NCBI GenBank assembly: GCA_016703895.1
Contig: JADJBE010000004.1
Span: 186,001-250,000 of the forward strand
Direction of reading: 5' to 3'
DNA length: 64,000 nucleotides
Source of the DNA: Pseudomonadota bacterium
GTDB taxonomy: Bacteria; Pseudomonadota; Gammaproteobacteria; Steroidobacterales; Steroidobacteraceae
Shown: piece after piece, positions 63,616 to 64,000 of the stretch
Layout of the letters: each line of letters opens with the position of its first letter
How positions within the stretch are numbered: position 1 is the stretch's first letter
The notes under the pieces: generated by a model
Seen by the model: the letters and a program-made list of their open reading frames with translations, nothing else
Told to the model about the DNA's origin: nothing
Databases searched by the model: none
Position numbers and translations under genes: made by a program

Positions 63616-64000
63616 TCAGTGCGCCTTGCCCGCGCGCTGCGGCAGCACGGCGATCAGAACGCCCATCGAAATCAGCAACACCACGGTTGCCACTGGCCTA
63701 CTGAAGTCCAGTCCTCCCTTGTCGAGGGGCTTGTCGAGGAAGTCACCGACGGTGGCACCGAGCGGGCGCGTCAGGATGAATGCCACCCAGAACAGTGCCG
63801 TGCGGGACATCGATGTCAGGCGATAGAGCATGGCGACCACAGCAAGAGCCGCCAGGAATACGAGTGCGCCCAGGATGTAGCCGGATTCCAGACCCATGAA
63901 GGTCGCTTCTCCAAAACTGTCGGCCGTCCAGTCGCCGAGTGCCGTCCCCAAGGTTTGCGAAAACGTGATCGTGATCCAATAGAACCACTCGGCGCGCGGC
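63616..64000 (-). CDS. COG4705-type integral membrane protein, 5' end outside the window
   Basis: The minus-strand frame is open to the window edge. It shows YWITITFSQTLGTALGDWTA, YILGALVFLAALAVVAMLYR, ALFWVAFILTRPLGATVGDF and VVLLISMGVLIAVL. The repeated TxPLGAxxGDxL-like pattern (TLGTALGDWTAD, RPLGATVGDFLDKP) is typical of the COG4705 membrane-anchored proteins. About 128 of roughly 250 residues are visible. The function is unknown. The C-terminus ends at 63616. Confidence 0.78.
   Translation of the reverse strand, partial: PRAEWFYWITITFSQTLGTALGDWTADSFGEATFMGLESGYILGALVFLAALAVVAMLYRLTSMSRTALFWVAFILTRPLGATVGDFLDKPLDKGGLDFSRPVATVVLLISMGVLIAVLPQRAGKAH

Noticed and set aside
1..64000. Apparent excess of GTTAG/CTAAC pentamers
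   Set aside because: By eye I counted roughly ninety on both strands. At about 62% GC some eighty would be expected by chance, so there is no clear excess.
1..64000. tRNA, rRNA genes or CRISPR arrays
   Set aside because: I found no cloverleaf-like sequences, rRNA signatures or regularly spaced short repeats on reading both strands; a dedicated scan could still find a missed tRNA.

Overview
This 64 kb window reads as chromosomal DNA of a high-GC Gram-negative bacterium. I infer a gammaproteobacterium of the Steroidobacterales/Nevskiales/Xanthomonadales kind. The reasons are TonB-dependent receptors, many Sec and lipobox signal peptides, a MscK-type channel, a DUF349 protein, a DnrO-like protein, Rieske and molybdopterin oxidoreductases, and a PhrB-type photolyase. 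I saw no rRNA, tRNA or CRISPR array. The assignment is inference, not a database result.

Layout. 1-6.9 kb: two TonB-dependent receptors, the second a FecA-like receptor behind a Fur-box-like palindrome, with two small membrane proteins and a frameshifted outer-membrane beta-barrel. 6.9-15.7 kb: peptide deformylase, a YkgJ cysteine-cluster protein, a membrane-anchored MDR oxidoreductase, a LytS/LytTR two-component pair, and a TetR-SDR-lipoprotein-DoxX operon with 4-base overlaps. 15.8-23.4 kb: a strongly decayed stretch with fused lipoprotein fragments, a streptogramin-lyase-like fragment joined to a truncated DabA, copy 1 of a duplicated oxidoreductase/Hcp-like unit, and an amber-interrupted hybrid histidine kinase. 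23.4-26 kb: a DUF2256-photolyase-DCC operon. 27.3-30.3 kb: a nest of broken insertion sequences (IS3, IS110, IS30) inserted in a WGR-domain gene. 30.3-37 kb: an ECF sigma factor and a Ser/Thr kinase with repeats, divergent from a tight operon of three secreted proteins of unknown function. This is the best candidate for an undescribed system. 37.3-38.7 kb: copy 2 of the duplicated unit, with an intact oxidoreductase and an Hcp-like protein that carries a Sec signal. 39-50.3 kb: a heme-domain protein, an internally deleted molybdopterin oxidoreductase, a Rieske oxygenase coupled to a double retropepsin-like protein, hydrolases and a frameshifted DUF349 gene. 50.3-64 kb: a cell-wall hydrolase, secreted or lipid-anchored unknowns, a MscK-like channel, a PemK/MazF-type toxin-antitoxin pair and three copies of a dispersed repeat.

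A theme across the window is gene disruption. There are at least ten frameshifts, two in-frame TAG codons, and several in-frame losses of internal segments (SDR, esterase, molybdopterin oxidoreductase) or apparent gene fusions (Vgb-DabA, two lipoproteins, DnrO-DUF3365). One frameshift lies in a G homopolymer, so some may be sequencing errors. The large in-frame losses and IS remnants look like real decay or assembly collapse. Raw reads would be needed to separate these.
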